Below are positions 1-12,960 of a stretch of DNA of 64,000 bases, piece by piece. Where the stretch lies: positions 256,735 to 320,734 of the forward strand of contig JAKMXF010000311.1 of the NCBI GenBank assembly GCA_024704765.1. The letters run 5' to 3'. Source of the stretch: Oopsacas minuta (lineage: Eukaryota; Porifera; Hexactinellida; Lyssacinosida; Leucopsacidae). The stretch's first letter is position 1. Every line of letters starts with the position of its first letter. The notes beneath the pieces are model-generated. The model did no database searches and was not told where the DNA came from. It was given only the letters and a program-made list of their open reading frames with translations. The translations under genes were made by a program, and so were the position numbers.

Positions 1-268
1 ATACTAAAAGTATTCCTTGAGTGTCTTTATAAAATTCATTACGCACTCCATAGAAAACTTGGTTACCAGAAGAGTCAAAAATATTCACTTTTATGTCTAA
101 AGTCATAATATTCACTTTTGTCACTCCAAAATCGATTCCAATGGTTGGCATGTATCTTGAAACGAATCTATGTTCACAATAGCGTTTTATTATGCAACTT
201 TTGCCAGTGTCAATATCTCCTAAAGTTAAGATTTTGATCCGTTTTATTTTCGTTTGATTGCTTGTCAT
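1..268 (-). CDS. DNAJC27: DNAJC27 (RBJ), 5' coding part, cut by window edge
   Basis: The ATG lies at 268 and the frame stays open to base 1, giving 89 N-terminal residues. They form the start of a Rab-like small GTPase: the P-loop GDIDTGKS, then CIIKRYCEHRFVSRY, the switch-I/G2 region PTIGIDFGVTKV, the G3 box as DSSG, and VRNEFYKDTQGILLV. CIIKRYCE, TIGIDFGVTKV and RNEFYKDTQG are the signature of DNAJC27, a Rab-like GTPase that ends in a J domain. The family is linked to cilia and to MEK/ERK signalling. The J domain would lie to the left of this window. DNAJC27 G3 is usually DMAG-like, so DSSG is a mild variant. Confidence 0.9.
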   Translation of the reverse strand, partial: MTSNQTKIKRIKILTLGDIDTGKSCIIKRYCEHRFVSRYMPTIGIDFGVTKVNIMTLDIKVNIFDSSGNQVFYGVRNEFYKDTQGILLV

Positions 269-2506
269 AGCTATTCATTGGAAATGTAAAGTAGATTAAG
301 AGTACTGATAAGGTGTGAAAATCCGCTGGAACCTGGCTAATTGCAAACGTTCAGGGTTTTTGATTTTGCGTGCGTTTCGCTTATCAAACAAATAAACAAA
401 TATTTCAATAGACCTTACACTTAAGTGTTACATACAAATAACTAGCAGACAGGTGTACCAAGTTTCTCAGTCATAACTATATACCCTGTGCACAAAAATA
501 TATTCAGTAGATGTAAGATTGCTTAATTGGTTCATAATGTTCAGGTGCGCTCTAATTGACGATATTATAATTGCAATCTAAACTTGTAAATGCGACAAAT
601 GCTAAGACTCTGGACTTGATAGCATCAGAATATTGGCTGTGTTCAACGAAGTTCTCATCAATAATACACCTTGTAGGTATATTCATACTGATTGTATCTG
701 AACATGTGTAAATGTGTAGGAGGTTATGCAAATATAAATCTACAAGTCAACAGGTGTATAGAGTCTTATTCTAGGAATATAAGCGATAAAAAACGAAATA
801 TTATTTTCATGTATAATGTGAGAGATTATATAAATAATTCGTAAGTAATCGCGAAATTATGTTGGAACAATTGGTGATTGATGATCAATCGCGAGCAAAT
901 GTTCTGCTAGTCTAATCGAATAAGATATCTGCAAATTACTACAAAGTTCTGTCCAATTGAGTATACTGTAGATCGCGCTAATTATCCTCCAATACATACA
1001 TTTTGGGACTAGAAATTGTGTCGAATAATTATTCGAGGTTATACTTCAATTGTTAATCAAAGGGTGAAATGAATTCCACCAAGATTTTATCAATATGTCC
1101 AGTTGTGCACTGTATGATCTTAAATTGTACAAATACGGTCATAGCCGTCAAATTAACAAAAATCTCATCGGTTTATTTGGGAATAATTATCGCCGCCCCT
1201 TGAGCTTCGATAAAACAGGAGTTGGCTGAACTCAAGGGTATGAGCAATTTGATGTGAATTACAAAATTATTATCTGCATATCCATGGTTAAATTACCTAT
1301 AAAATAGTGTATTTCTCTTTATTAGTGTGGGATAGTGATATCAACAATAAGATTCCCCTCACGGTTGCAATTTCTAATATGTAAATTAAGGGAAGAAAAT
1401 ATGCAATACAAATACAATTGCATTTTGTATAACATTATTGATTTGGTGAAAGTATATATCAACCATAGAATAATATTAAAAGGCAATAAACATACTTTCA
1501 AGCATAAAGATATATCCAATCAAATCAATTAAGAACATCTCAATTAGAAAACAATAGAACATCAAAAGATGAAAGAAAATTGCAGCATGTCTTAAACCGA
1601 TATCCCCAGGGAGTATGTGATAAGGTGCGACAAACATTTGGCATAGGTATATTGTAAATACACCACAAAAATCATTCTACGACTAAACAGTACATATGTC
1701 TTCCACCTGAGATTATCAGAAGGGCAGTACAGATTTCGTCCTTCCACCAACTCAGTATATACATTAATTATAATACATTTACTAATTTGATAATCACAGA
1801 TGCATTGAAAGAATGCATTATTCAAATAATTTCAGTTTTGGTGATTGATACATTACGAGCTCTTAATGGAATAATATATGTATTGTATGGTGAAAATGGA
1901 TCCGAATTGCTTACTTGATTTCACCAATATGTAGCATACACTTCCATACGATTACAGCGTATATTTACGTAATGTATAAACTATTTGCTGGTCAATACCG
2001 CTAATGCAAGTTCATGGAAAACTTGTAATTGTTTATTTTCCGATTCTCCATACATTTTGCTTAGTGTGAACCAGCACAATTGAGAGCTCATGAAACGAAA
2101 ATCATTGAAAAGGTGGGAGGAGATGTGATGAATAATTTCTAAAACGAAGATAACCGAAAGTAATTGGATTTAAATTAAAACTGGTTACATTCTACCAATC
2201 TAAATATTCGGATAAACAATTAATCAATACCCCACATATTCCCAGGTTTAGAATAAAATTATAAGGCAAATCAATAACTATTTCTTTATTATCAAATTTC
2301 GTCTCAATCAACTACATTCAGGTATTGGGTGATATAAAATAATTGCAATTATATAAATCTCATTAGGTTAAGGTAATCATCAAATTAGACTGGAAAGGAG
2401 ATTTCTTTACAGTCACTAGAGTAGTCTTTAAAATAGTTAAGTGATAGGCCTTTGTTGGGAAAAGCAAGTAGTTGATAGTGATTAGCTGCTGTGAATAGTG
2501 AGCGAG
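269..2506. other. Intergenic DNA, no gene recognised
   Basis: About 2.2 kb of A+T-rich sequence between DNAJC27 and the Id-like gene. The first few hundred bases should hold the DNAJC27 promoter. A degraded copy of the CAACTCC-ended element (GAGCTTCGATAAAACAGGAGTTG) is visible near 1195-1232. No open frame has recognisable protein similarity or splice-compatible structure. Confidence 0.6.
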
Positions 2507-3030
2507 TTAGAATGTTAGATCGCTAAGCTGGCCTACTACGATTTGTTGCTATAGAAACAAGAAAATATGAAATATGTATCGAACAATAGGCAGTTTCAAC
2601 TTATGTATATGAAATTTACCTGATCATCCTGATGTATAAGTTGCTGTAGATGAATAATATATTCCTTTGCATTGCGTAGAATTTCCAATTGTGAATCTTC
2701 TTCACGATGTGGTGTATATTCTACCAGGGCATCCCTCAACATTAAAAGATACTGGTTGTATTGTGACTTCGCCAGGATAGGTTTTAACGGTGATTTTGAT
2801 TGTGATTTGAAGCTTGAACTACGTTGAGGCTTTTTGCTTAGAGACTTGCGAGTTGATTTCACTTTTGTTTCCGATTTTGTACAAACATGGCCTATAAATA
2901 TAATGTATAAAGGTAGTAATTCTAAATATATATCTTTGAGAGAATTCTTACCTTTGACAGTAGCAGAACTTGCTGCCCGAGGGCTGGATGGTGAAATTAT
3001 TGTACTTTCGCCGCCTGTAGTTTTAGTCAT
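2507..3030 (-). CDS. Small Id-like helix-loop-helix protein, 3 exons
   Basis: Exons are 3030-2952, 2891-2620 and 2548-2507. Phases agree (1, 0) and the protein is 130 aa. The N-terminal half is Ser/Lys-rich and low complexity. The second half carries a helix-loop-helix: helix 1 around YLLMLRDALVEYTP, a short loop with HREEDSQ, and helix 2 LEILRNAKEYIIHLQQLI. No basic region with the DNA-contacting Glu/Arg pattern precedes helix 1. Size, layout and the helix-2 pattern (LEIL...YI..L) resemble Id/extramacrochaetae proteins, which dimerise with bHLH factors and block their DNA binding. The HLH call is good. The Id assignment is an inference, because a divergent bHLH that lost its basic region would look the same. 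Confidence 0.62.
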
Positions 3031-3621
3031 TTCTGCGATTTTATCTATATTTTTGTGTCTAAGAATAAATCAATTCTTGAATAGTATAACTTACGATGGT
3101 TTATATACTTTTCTATTCAGTATACTTTCCATTCGGAGATAGCACCCAGATAAAGTGCATTACTGTCTAGTGGAGTGATTAAATGCAGCTAACTGCCCAC
3201 AGGCTGACTGAAAAACCATAAATGATATCCAAATAAGGAAACTTTGGAAGTTTATAGAGATCAATTCGAATTGATTAAATAAAGGCTTCTGTATACGGGA
3301 AAGTTTTCAATGGACATATTATCACAAATAGTTCAATAAATTTTTAAAGAATAATAATGATCTTGCATAAATCGAAAATTTTAATCTTTCGAGCATGCAT
3401 ATAAGTGGTAAGATTCGCATTTGGAGAATATTGATCATATTCCCGGAATTAGGAAATTGTCAAGGCCCAATTCTGTAGTACTTGAAACTGTCTACAAAAT
3501 CCAGTGATTTCTGCTCAATTAGACAATTTTTCTTGTCCAATTGAGCAGAGAAACAAATCTTTAATCAAAGCTCATAGGGCACATATATTAACATTGTAAT
3601 ACTTCCAAACTACCATTGGCC

Positions 3622-3687
3622 CAGGGGCGTAACTAGAGTCAAGCTATAGGGTGCCAAACCCCTAGCCCCTTCCCAGTTACGCCCCTG
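3622..3687. repeat. Very short element with 13-bp terminal inverted repeats
   Basis: Begins CAGGGGCGTAACT and ends with its exact reverse complement AGTTACGCCCCTG. The whole unit is 66 bp and contrasts with the A+T-rich surroundings. CAGGGGCGTAACT-type ends are common in DNA transposons, so this looks like a MITE remnant. No coding capacity. Confidence 0.6.
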
Positions 3688-4812
3688 ATAGACCCATGTT
3701 TTAGAACTGTAAATTCAGTCAACTGCGATGAAAAAATAGTTTAGCCTCATATTTTGGTAAATGGTATCAAGAATTTCCAATAAATCGTCTTCACGATTCT
3801 AATGCGTTGGTGCCAATAGCTTCGGCGCTTTAACAGAAAGGAACTCATAATGGTCTTCTCATCAATTCCATTAGAACGATAACTAATAGTCAAGGTATCT
3901 TTCTCAATTTGTAAATATTATAAGAATTTACTCTTATCATCTCTAGTTTCCTTTGTTTTGCATAGTTTTCAATGGCTTATCTTTAGTAATTTATAATATG
4001 TCTTATGTATCAACTGAGAGATTGTAATTTTATTAATACTAATTACTTATCATATTCAAGGTATGTTTCTCAGATAATTGCACAAAGAAAATCGCAATTC
4101 CTTACATGGAAGTTGGCTTACCATATGTGGCAATAATATATAAATATACTCGTTACTACTCACTAGGAATATTACAAATGTTCAAAAACTGAGAACATAT
4201 GTCTGATATGTTCCAATGTCCTGTTGCTAGACTCAATGTGTTGTTTAGAATTTTAAATACTCACACATAGTGTGTAAGATTTCGCGAATATCTTTGTTGT
4301 CTATATGAATGAACAAATTGAACAAAAGATATCTCAAGCAATTCTCCATCTGTTTGGGACCTAAATGGTCTTCCGAAAGTATGATGTCACTAATTAGATA
4401 TTGTTTGTGAATTAATAGTGTAAAATGCCATTTTACAGCCTTAAAGTGTATTTTGAAAGAATCGTCACATTGAAATGATTTCGCTCAGAATTAGTAATGT
4501 TCATTTAGTTGAGCGAAACCCTCAGTTTAAATTCCTCATCTTTTCGTTACTCTCCCATCTGTTCAAGGTATTTAATTATATCTGCTAAAGTAACAAGTAA
4601 ACATCTGATGAGTGCTTCTATTGGAAACTCACTAAAATGTAAATATTATTAGCAAGTCGTTTGAAACTATTATAAACATTTTAGTGGATTCTAATAGGAA
4701 AATGAAATATTGGTTGTTTGTACGAAATGTAATAATAAACCGTGTAGTATACCCTCTATTATCCGAACATCTTCGTCTTTGAATTTCTAGTATGGTGTTC
4801 GGATAAGTGAAA

Positions 4813-4866
4813 TGATGACATATGAAAAATTGATGACATATGAAAAATTGGTGACATATGAAAAAT
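4813..4866. repeat. Tandem repeat, 3 x 18 bp
   Basis: Three adjacent copies of TGATGACATATGAAAAAT (4813, 4831, 4849). The third differs at one base. Confidence 0.9.
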
Positions 4867-5916
4867 TGGATTTTAGTAATTTAGTATATTTTTAAAATAG
4901 TATAAGAGTAGTCAGAAGCTTCAAAAATATTGTTATAATTTTGGGAAATTTAATTCGAGTATTCGCTCAAAATCTAATTAATAATATTAATAATATAATA
5001 AATTAGCCCTCTTCACGTAGAATCACACTATACAAACATACGCTAGTATTTCGTAGGCGTTACTCATATATTATTCCATATGTGTCTATTTAATTAACTT
5101 GTTGGAACAATTCATCAGCCAAATTAATGCCTAAAGCATAAGCTTGGTTGGGTTATAAACAAGAATATTATTTACAAGTAAAAGCCCATAATTGACGAAT
5201 ATATTAAATTTGCAGGTGCTTAAAAATGGGCAATAAGTTCAGCCCATTAATAAATCAAAAATAATTAAATTCGACTGGAAGATATTGCGTACACAATGAA
5301 TTAAAGGTCACAATTTTTTGACGCTATATAATTACTAAACTCTTTGTCTAATTAAAAAACCATTATAATAATGGTATTTAAAGTTTGTTTACGTCTTACG
5401 TAAATAGAAATAATATCTAGAAAACTTAAAACAACAAATTTAGTGCTTTCTATAAGGATGGGCATACAGCTATTAAATTTAATAATCAGTTAGTTCACCT
5501 CCAAGATGCAGATGGTCGATAGCACATACATCTGTCGTATTAAGTCTCACACAGATAATAGAATGCCGTTATTAGGACATAGTAGATAATTGAAGAATGA
5601 TAAATTGCCAACGTGATTAACTTGTATGACTATTAAACGAGAAATACCAAAGATTCAAAGAAAATACTAAGTTGAATGACAAGGCATAAATGTTAATTGG
5701 TAAGTGGGAAGAAATAATTAACTTTTAAGCTGTATAGGATAATAATAATTTGGGCAATTTCTAGGCTTGTATTCTGAATTAGATTCGGTATTTATGGTTT
5801 GCTTGGGGCGTATTCGCAAAATAGCATACGTTACAGTAGGAATTCTAAAATAACTGAGAATGTATCTTAAAAACTTTTCAATTAAAAATTAGAGACGAAT
5901 TATGTTTTTTACCAAA

Positions 5917-6060
5917 GGTTCCAAACCTTGGGTCCATGGACTGGTCCACAGACGACAGCAGGGGTCCACAGAATCTCAAAATTTGTATTACAGTCTATGG
6001 GAGCGGGTAACAGAATGTGTTGGGTTAAAAGGTTGGGCGCCGTTGTATTATACAAATTTG
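5917..6060. repeat. hAT-like non-autonomous element copy
   Basis: The segment reads GTTCCAAACCTTGGGTCCATGG, then a middle with GGTCCACAGA, and ends near AAAAGGTTGGGC. Related sequence occurs near 9517, 23272, 39362, 52073 and 54031. The CAGCGGTTCCCAACC-type end seen in the best copy (54031) is typical of hAT-superfamily MITEs. No transposase is present. Confidence 0.6.
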
Positions 6061-7787
6061 TTGAACGGTTGAAAAAATTGATTTTTGCATGGAGACGTAT
6101 ACGCGTGTTAACTATATAACTCGGGCTAGTTCTACACGGGAAAAGAGAAATTCTAAACCAAACAAACTCATTTAAGTTACTATAACATATGGCAAATTTA
6201 ATTATGCAGTTAAAACATATGTGAATGGAAATCCAAATTTGTATAAAGACAGTTGGGACCTGGAAACAGGAATTGAATTAGCGCCAGTTAGTAACTACTG
6301 AATGATATCTAATTATAATAGAAATAATGTATTTTCTCCATCTGTACAGAATACAATTTGAATTTGTAATTATAGTGATAAGGAATTCACTCATACAATT
6401 AACATGAATTAAAATAGAATCACTGTAGTTTCCTAAAAGACAAATTAGGAATAATGTATTTTTCCATCTGCCTATGAGAATGTTAATTCCATTATAGATA
6501 TTGGCTGTTAAAATGAACAAAGACTTCGAAATCTAACCGATAATCTATTTTAACTAATAAAATAATTAAATAAGCAGGTGTAACAAATGGTATTTAGACT
6601 CAATATCTATTTCAATGAGTTCTAAGACTAAGTGTATGACATTAAACACTTGATGGAAAGAATCATCACTACTAATAGTAACCTATTCAAATGATTTGGT
6701 TTGATAGGTTTCAAATCTAGCAACAAAAATGCATGTAGAGCAAGATTTGAAGAGAATAGGAAATTAAAATACTAATCGAATAATCCAGATGGGAATTTCA
6801 AAAAGTTGATCGAATGCCTTATGGTAGTGATATTAAATGAACGTATATGAAAGCGCAATCAAAATGCTTTAGATTTTCTTCTGTCAAAGACAGTATCAAT
6901 AGCAATGTAAGTTCTAATAGATGCAATGATAGAATATTTCAGGGTCCTTAAGCGTATTAATTCTGATAAATACAGTTAGGAGCTAAATTCTCGGACCATA
7001 ACACTATTTCTAGTTCTCATAAATGTTATGTTTTCACGAACCTGTAAAACATCCTGACTCATAAACTTATTGAAGTGAATGCACTTGTTGATCTTCAACA
7101 ACTGAAAACACATAGAAACAGCCCTAAAAGGCGAGGGCTGGATTGTTAAAGAATATAAAGTGTAATTGTTAAAATTTAAATAATACAAGGTTTCAACAAC
7201 AATTAAGACGATCGCAAATATTCAACTCGAAAAGAATTTTACAAAATATGAAATGGCTAAATACCCTACAAACATCATGTAAACAGTAATGAATGGCAAT
7301 TATTTAAACCTTAAGGCCAATTTTAAGGCAATACTTTCAGGATTCATCTCTGAAAAAGCTATCAGAAACCAAAAAATAATTATACACCAGTTCGTTGACA
7401 AGAACTATTTAAGTAAATAGAGTTCGTATTAGATTGTTACATTCTATACAATCCAAATACAGGTTAACTTGATCAAAGTAGTGGTTTGTACTGATAGCAG
7501 AAGTTTGAAAGTAATTGTAATATAATGTTGATGGGGATAATGTGTATAACAAAGAATTAAGCGAATTTAAGTACTTTATTGTTAGTTGTGAAGTAGTGTA
7601 ATAGTTCTGAGACATATGTGATGTTTATTGAATTGTTGCGTCAGGATCGAACAGCTGTTTTATCATACTATCTCAGCCCTAATTTGTTCAAAATAATGCT
7701 AGCAATAAAAAATCGAAATTCTTTCAAAATATTTTCCAAAAACACTGAAACGTTGTTTATACAAATTTCGCAAAAAGGAAGCGAATA

Positions 7788-7940
7788 TACAGTCAACTCC
7801 TGTTATACCTAACATGGATATTTCGAAATACCCGCTTATATCGATATCTGAAATTGTACAGAAATGGTCCCAAACTGTCAATATCATCTATCGGTTATAT
7901 CAAACTTATGTTGAGCTTCGATATAACGAGAGTTGACTTT
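7788..7940. repeat. TACAGTCAACTCC-ended MITE (Tc1/mariner/pogo-like)
   Basis: Starts TACAGTCAACTCCTGTTATA and ends in a diverged copy of the reverse complement (CGAGAGTTGACTTTG). Inside are the family landmarks GGTCCCAAACTGTCAA and GAGCTTCGATATAACG. TA at the ends suits a TA target-site duplication. Confidence 0.7.
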
Positions 7941-8047
7941 GCGAACACGATATGTATTTTTACAAGTAACAATCGTTTACATTTATACCTGCTGCTAATT
8001 GTTCCATCAAATATATATACAAACTACAATAACAATCTCTATATGAA

Positions 8048-11000
8048 CTACAGGTTCCATGAAGATATCTCCTCGCTAGTAGCCTCTGTGTAGAAAGAAC
8101 GGTTTATTGTATCTATCATAAGCTGTCCGCAATACACACAATCATTAGCTAATATATCTTCAATACTTTCCTGTATCTGGTCAGCTTCAATGAGAAATTT
8201 CTCTGTGTTTTGCTGTGAAGTACTAGGAGTGCTCATTTCAAGTCCACGCATACCTTGTTTCCTATCGAGTAATGCTTGTAATTCCTGTCTTTTGTGTTCA
8301 GATGCACCGTTTAGATATTCATCTTGTAGACAATGCATATGAAACACATGTTGACAAGGGAATAGGAAAAATGAAGATGATAGAATTGGATATGAACATT
8401 TATCACACCTTCTTGATGATGTAATTATACCACATCTGTTACGAACTTCTACAATATCTTGTCTTATGTTACGAGCACTATCTTGTGCTTCAGTCATTTC
8501 TTCCTTTAGATCATGAATCTCTTTATTATACGTTTCTAAAGTACGACAAATGACGTCACGAAAATGATCTATCGTCTGAAAATCAGGGAAAAATGGTAAA
8601 ATATCTTCGATTTTTAGAAGTTCACCAAAATCGAGACTTTGCATTGTTTCCGCTACGTCTTGAGTTTTCTGTAACATTTGCCATGCTATTTTTAACCATA
8701 ATTTTTTCCGCAAATCTTTATCATTTTCCGGTCGATTTGCAGCCATTTTCGCCAACTCGATATCAACGTCCAATGCCAGTTCAACAGCTTCATGGTAAAG
8801 CTCCAGGATAATATAGATTATTACGCAAGATCTGGACATTTTATGCTCAGTGCATAAACGTAGTGCATATTCTGGGTCGTAATTTATTGTCATTCTATTC
8901 CAATCTTGTTCTAAGTATGAAATGAGTTTATCTTGCTTACGAAGTTTACAGTAGAGAGAGATTAGGAAATTGTGTATTGAAGTTGATCTATTATTCATAC
9001 TATTCACTACGAATTCTAAATATTCTAGAACATGCTCGCTCTGTTCAGCTTGCCAATATTGAGAGCATTGTACTAACGCTGGGATTAACTTTTTTGGGTT
9101 TAATAACTGTCCACTTTCCTTGAGTGCAACTACCGTCTCTTCGGGATTGTGTTTCATTAACACTGGAATGAATTTATAGTATAAATCTTTATTACGTTGT
9201 TCCCGTAGCATTAGTAATGCTGATTGGTATTGGTTTTGTGATAGATGGTGGTTAATTACACGTTCATAATCTTGCATTAATGTTGCGAAATATAACAGGT
9301 TTGTTGTGTCCCCGTGACCTAAAGTTAGAGAATTAATGTAAACTGTCAGATTACGACCTATGCGCATCGATTGTAACGAATTGGAAACATTTTTTTCCAA
9401 TTTCTACATTTTTACACTTGTTCAATATTCAAAATTCCAAAATATTTTCGCCCATATATTTGATTGTAATTTGTAGTACAGTAATCTGTCATAGTTTCTA
9501 AGTCAAGTGATATGACAGGGGTTCCCAACCTGGGTCCCATGTACCCTTGGTGGGTCACAAATGGCAGCAGGGGATCCACATGATCTCAAAAATTGTATTA
9601 AAGTCTAGGGAGGTTAGTGCACAGAGTGTGTTAAAAATTAATATAAGAGATTAAAACTGACATATAGGGTTAGAGAATGCAATTGTAGTTATTTATCATG
9701 ACCGTTGACCTACTTTGAATCTACTACTGACTGTACATTTACAACATACCAAGCAACAGCTCATAAGCCGTATTTCTATTCACATCTAAACTCTGTCTAA
9801 CAATATCCATCTCAAGAAGTGATTGGAATTCCCTAGTAGCTGATTTGAGCAATTCTTCCTTCTCTGCCTTGTCTAGTATTGTAGTTGAGGGACTCGATAA
9901 TTGATCTCTGAGGATTGATATCTGATTCAGCATTAATTCAAGTAACCAACAACTGAGTAGTGTAACTTGTGTTTGGTTTTCAGGTCCAAGTTGCTGTAGT
10001 CTGCGTAGTAGGAATATTTTTAGAGCATGTTGATCATCTGCTTGGATAAACTTTAGTGCAACCTAGAATTATATTATTACAGTCAAACAGTCAAAGTAAC
10101 ATATATTCATCGATTATATTGAAGTAATTATCACGGTCCCTTGAGCTTTGCTATAACGGGATTGACTGTAATATAAAGTGAATGTAATCATGTATAATAC
10201 CTCTTCAAAAGAAATTGATGTTTGAGCATAACATTCAGCAGCTTCATCGAACTTAGATTTTTTGAAATAACTCTCTGCTTGTGCTCTGTTTACTCGATCC
10301 ATTTGATAGGTATTCCTCTAAAATAACAACAAATAATAATTAGGACAACAATATTTTCAATAGATTCTTACCCTGCAATATTTCTTGGCTGTATCATAAT
10401 CTCCTTTCTCAAGATAACATCTCCAAACATCTCTGATTTCATTCTGAATGACGTAACGATTGAAGTTCTTTTCACTATACAGCCACATGTCACCAGTCAT
10501 TGGATCACGACACATACCTAAAGTAAGATAACAAAGTACAAACGAGGGTGCTAGGAGGCTGAAAAATGCTACTCTGTTTCCTGTTTGTGGAGAATTATTT
10601 GTATGAGACTAGAAATTCGTATTTTTCACCTCTGGAAACGGTTCTCATATTTTCCTGTATATCTTATGCCGGTTATAAGAACATATTTACTACTGCCAAG
10701 GAGGTCTTATAACCGGCATCCGCTGTATAGCATTTAATCCGGATACCCCCTAAACTGCTTGCAATGCTCATCTCACTGCTCCCCCTCTTTGAACAACTTG
10801 GATCCGCCATTGACAGCGCCCACTCAGCCTTAACATTATTTTCCTTTCCCTTATGAATTTCTTAGTAGGAAATAAATCAGTAATACAGCAATACAGCAGG
10901 ATTCTAGATATTCATGTAAATGTATGTGATCCCTAATTATTTCCGATAAATAAACATTGGAATGGAATACGTTTCGCATTTCAGAAGTTTCATAACATTC

Positions 11001-12960
11001 CGTTAAGATTAAATATGATAGATAGAAACCTTTTAGAAATACAGATCTGTTAGAGACATAATCTTGAAATACAATCTGTAAATTTAGGAGAGAAACAGCT
11101 TCGAAACGGTCTTTGAATGCTAGAATGCAATGGAATTCTGTCATACAAATGTAGAGAGGATAAGAATCTGGATTCTGTCGATTAACCTGAGATATTGGAG
11201 AGAAAACGTAAAATATATCTTTAACAGATTTCAGGTATTGAATGCGTAGATTTCTAATACAACCAACACTTGTTACATCGAAAACGGATATATCTAAATC
11301 TGAATTTGTGCACTAATTTGGATTGTTAAAGTAAGTCTCATCGGTTATATCAAAGTTATGCTGGTTCATTGCGCTTCTATATAATGGGAGTTAACTGTAT
11401 ATTAACACTGTCGTTGAAATGACAATAGCAGAGGTTCTCAACCGGTAGTTAAGCTACTCATATTGTGACGTGTTGCTTCCTTGTTTACCTATTAGCATAT
11501 AACTACGTCATACAAATTAATTATAATACAAATATTACTTACCTGTTTAAGCTGTATTAGCTCACAGTCAACAGTAACACTCTTAGTATCACGATTAGTG
11601 AAGTCTAAACTCCCGAAATATACGCCAGCTCCTGTTAACCAAGAGAATTTGCTAGGAACATCTTGAGCATACGGTGACCATGTACAGAAGTTTGAATAGG
11701 ACAAGTTACCGGGTATCTCGTGGAAAGCTGGTGAACGGTTTACGAATAGACCGGCATATACCGGTGAGTCATTTAATAGATCTCCGATGAATTGGAATAT
11801 ACGGTTTGGAGTTGTTACTATTGCAATAAATCTGCGTTTATCATTTTCAAATGGTTGAAGCAATAATCCTATAGATAGATAATCAATTCATATTTGCTCA
11901 CTAAGTTTCAAATGCAATACAGTAGTGACGAAGTGCATTTTCGAGGAATCACGATACATTATTGCATGCTTGTCGTGGGTCAAACTTTTGACAATAGGCT
12001 AATGGATTGCAACAACTTGCTAATGGCTAAATTAGCTTTTAAGAAACCTCATACATTATAACAGTCGCTAATACAACATGTTGTTGTATAGCCTGATTTT
12101 CTACACCAAATATGTAACGAGAAAACAAAGTTTGGTAGTCAAATATCGGATATGAAAAATATCGCAAAAATACCGATATTTTCAACATTTGTATTTCCGA
12201 TGTTTCGTATCGATATTTGACAAAACTTGCAGAAAAATAATTACGCACCAGTAACTTTTTCACTTTTCTCTAGATCAACAACATGAAGTTCTTTCACATA
12301 TTTTTCCAATGCACCACCCGCAATCTGTTTCTTAAGTGCTTTCATAAGTTCTTCATTTTGTGGTTCAATCTCTGTCTCCAATAGAATCCCCTTATTTGTT
12401 CCAAGTACTATTGGATATGTAGTTTGTTCCGTAGGTTCACGTCCCGGGCACCAAGCTACACTCTCAATGCATACCTGACGAAGTTTACTCAAATGTTTAA
12501 GTTTTTTACTTCCTTTCCCACCCTCGAGGTAATAATTCTCACCAGAGGTGGTTGATATTATCACGTGTTGGCCGGTTGGATCTTGGAAAATTTTCGACAC
12601 TTTATCGTCTGGTGATGCGGTTTTTTTCGGTAGTTCAGCGGGTGTATTTGTCTTTTTCCGTAAATCATATTGCCAAATTTGATGGCCTTGTACATACACA
12701 ACCTTTTCATCACTTACAGTAACATGACTAATTTGCTCCTCGAGTTTTGTAACATTAAAAGTTTTAACTTTTTTAAATATGGGTTGTTGTTCATCAATAT
12801 TTCCTACGTCACTACCGCGGCCGTAATTCGTGCCTGAAAGATCTTGAGAACGGCGAAACGGGTCGCTATACCCTGGTCCCCCATATCCACCTCTCCTCCC
12901 TGGACCTTGGTACACTTGTGATTGCTGAAATTGATCAAATAGTCCAAATTCCTGAGACAT
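8048..12960 (-). CDS. VPS18: VPS18, core subunit of HOPS/CORVET tethering complexes
   Basis: Seven exons: 12960-12249, 11868-11543, 11186-11030, 10517-10372, 10317-10201, 10062-9750 and 9357-8048. All joins keep phase and give 1,026 aa (vertebrate VPS18 is about 970). The start is the first in-frame ATG. After a Gly/Arg-rich head, the Pep3/Vps18 beta-propeller runs over the first half (FQDPTGQHVII, GTNKGILLETE). A clathrin-like alpha-solenoid follows (YFATLMQDYERVI, LYKFIPVL-like, YALRLCTEH), with KIEDILPFFPDFQTIDHF before a coiled coil. The C-terminal RING pairs C-x2-C (CDKC), CQHVFHMHC and CVYCGQLM. VPS18 bridges propeller and RING subunits and drives endosome and lysosome tethering and fusion. 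The last intron and one other carry MITE copies. Assignment is secure. Confidence 0.95.
9517..9640. repeat. hAT-like element fragment in last VPS18 intron
   Basis: GGGGTTCCCAACCTGGGTCCCATG followed by GGGATCCACATGATCTC, matching the copies at 5917 and 23272. It lies between exons ending at 9750 and starting at 9357. Confidence 0.6.
10078..10170. repeat. TACAGTCAA-ended MITE, internally deleted, in VPS18 intron
   Basis: Runs from TACAGTCAAACAG to ACGGGATTGACTGTA with the internal landmark TTATCACGGTCCCTTGAGCTT. It sits in the 138-bp intron between the exons at 10317-10201 and 10062-9750 and makes up most of it. Confidence 0.7.
10660..10740. repeat. GGTTATAAGA-ended TIR element in VPS18 intron
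   Basis: ATGCCGGTTATAAGAACATA faces TCTTATAACCGGCATC, forming terminal inverted repeats of about 14 bp. A longer relative is at 63380-63580. Confidence 0.6.
11279..11400. repeat. TACAGTCAA-ended MITE, diverged copy in VPS18 intron
   Basis: Carries the landmarks ACGGATATATCTAAATCTGAATTTG, CTCATCGGTTATATCAAAG and the terminal ATGGGAGTTAACTGTA. The left end is worn. Confidence 0.5.

Larger units (their letters stand above)
3031..8047. other. Intergenic DNA with scattered repeats
   Basis: Five kb between VPS18 and the Id-like gene without a recognisable gene. It contains a 66-bp TIR element (3622-3687), an 18-bp tandem repeat (4813-4866), a hAT-like fragment (about 5917-6060) and a CAACTCC-ended element (7788-7940). 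The right part should hold the VPS18 3' UTR. Confidence 0.6.

Noticed and set aside
5928-6119. Plus-strand 63-aa frame
   Set aside because: It lies inside a hAT-like repeat copy, and similar frames arise in the copies near 23298 and 52090.
7618-8093. Plus-strand frames of 60-80 codons
   Set aside because: They run through a MITE and into the antisense of VPS18. No splice or protein signal.
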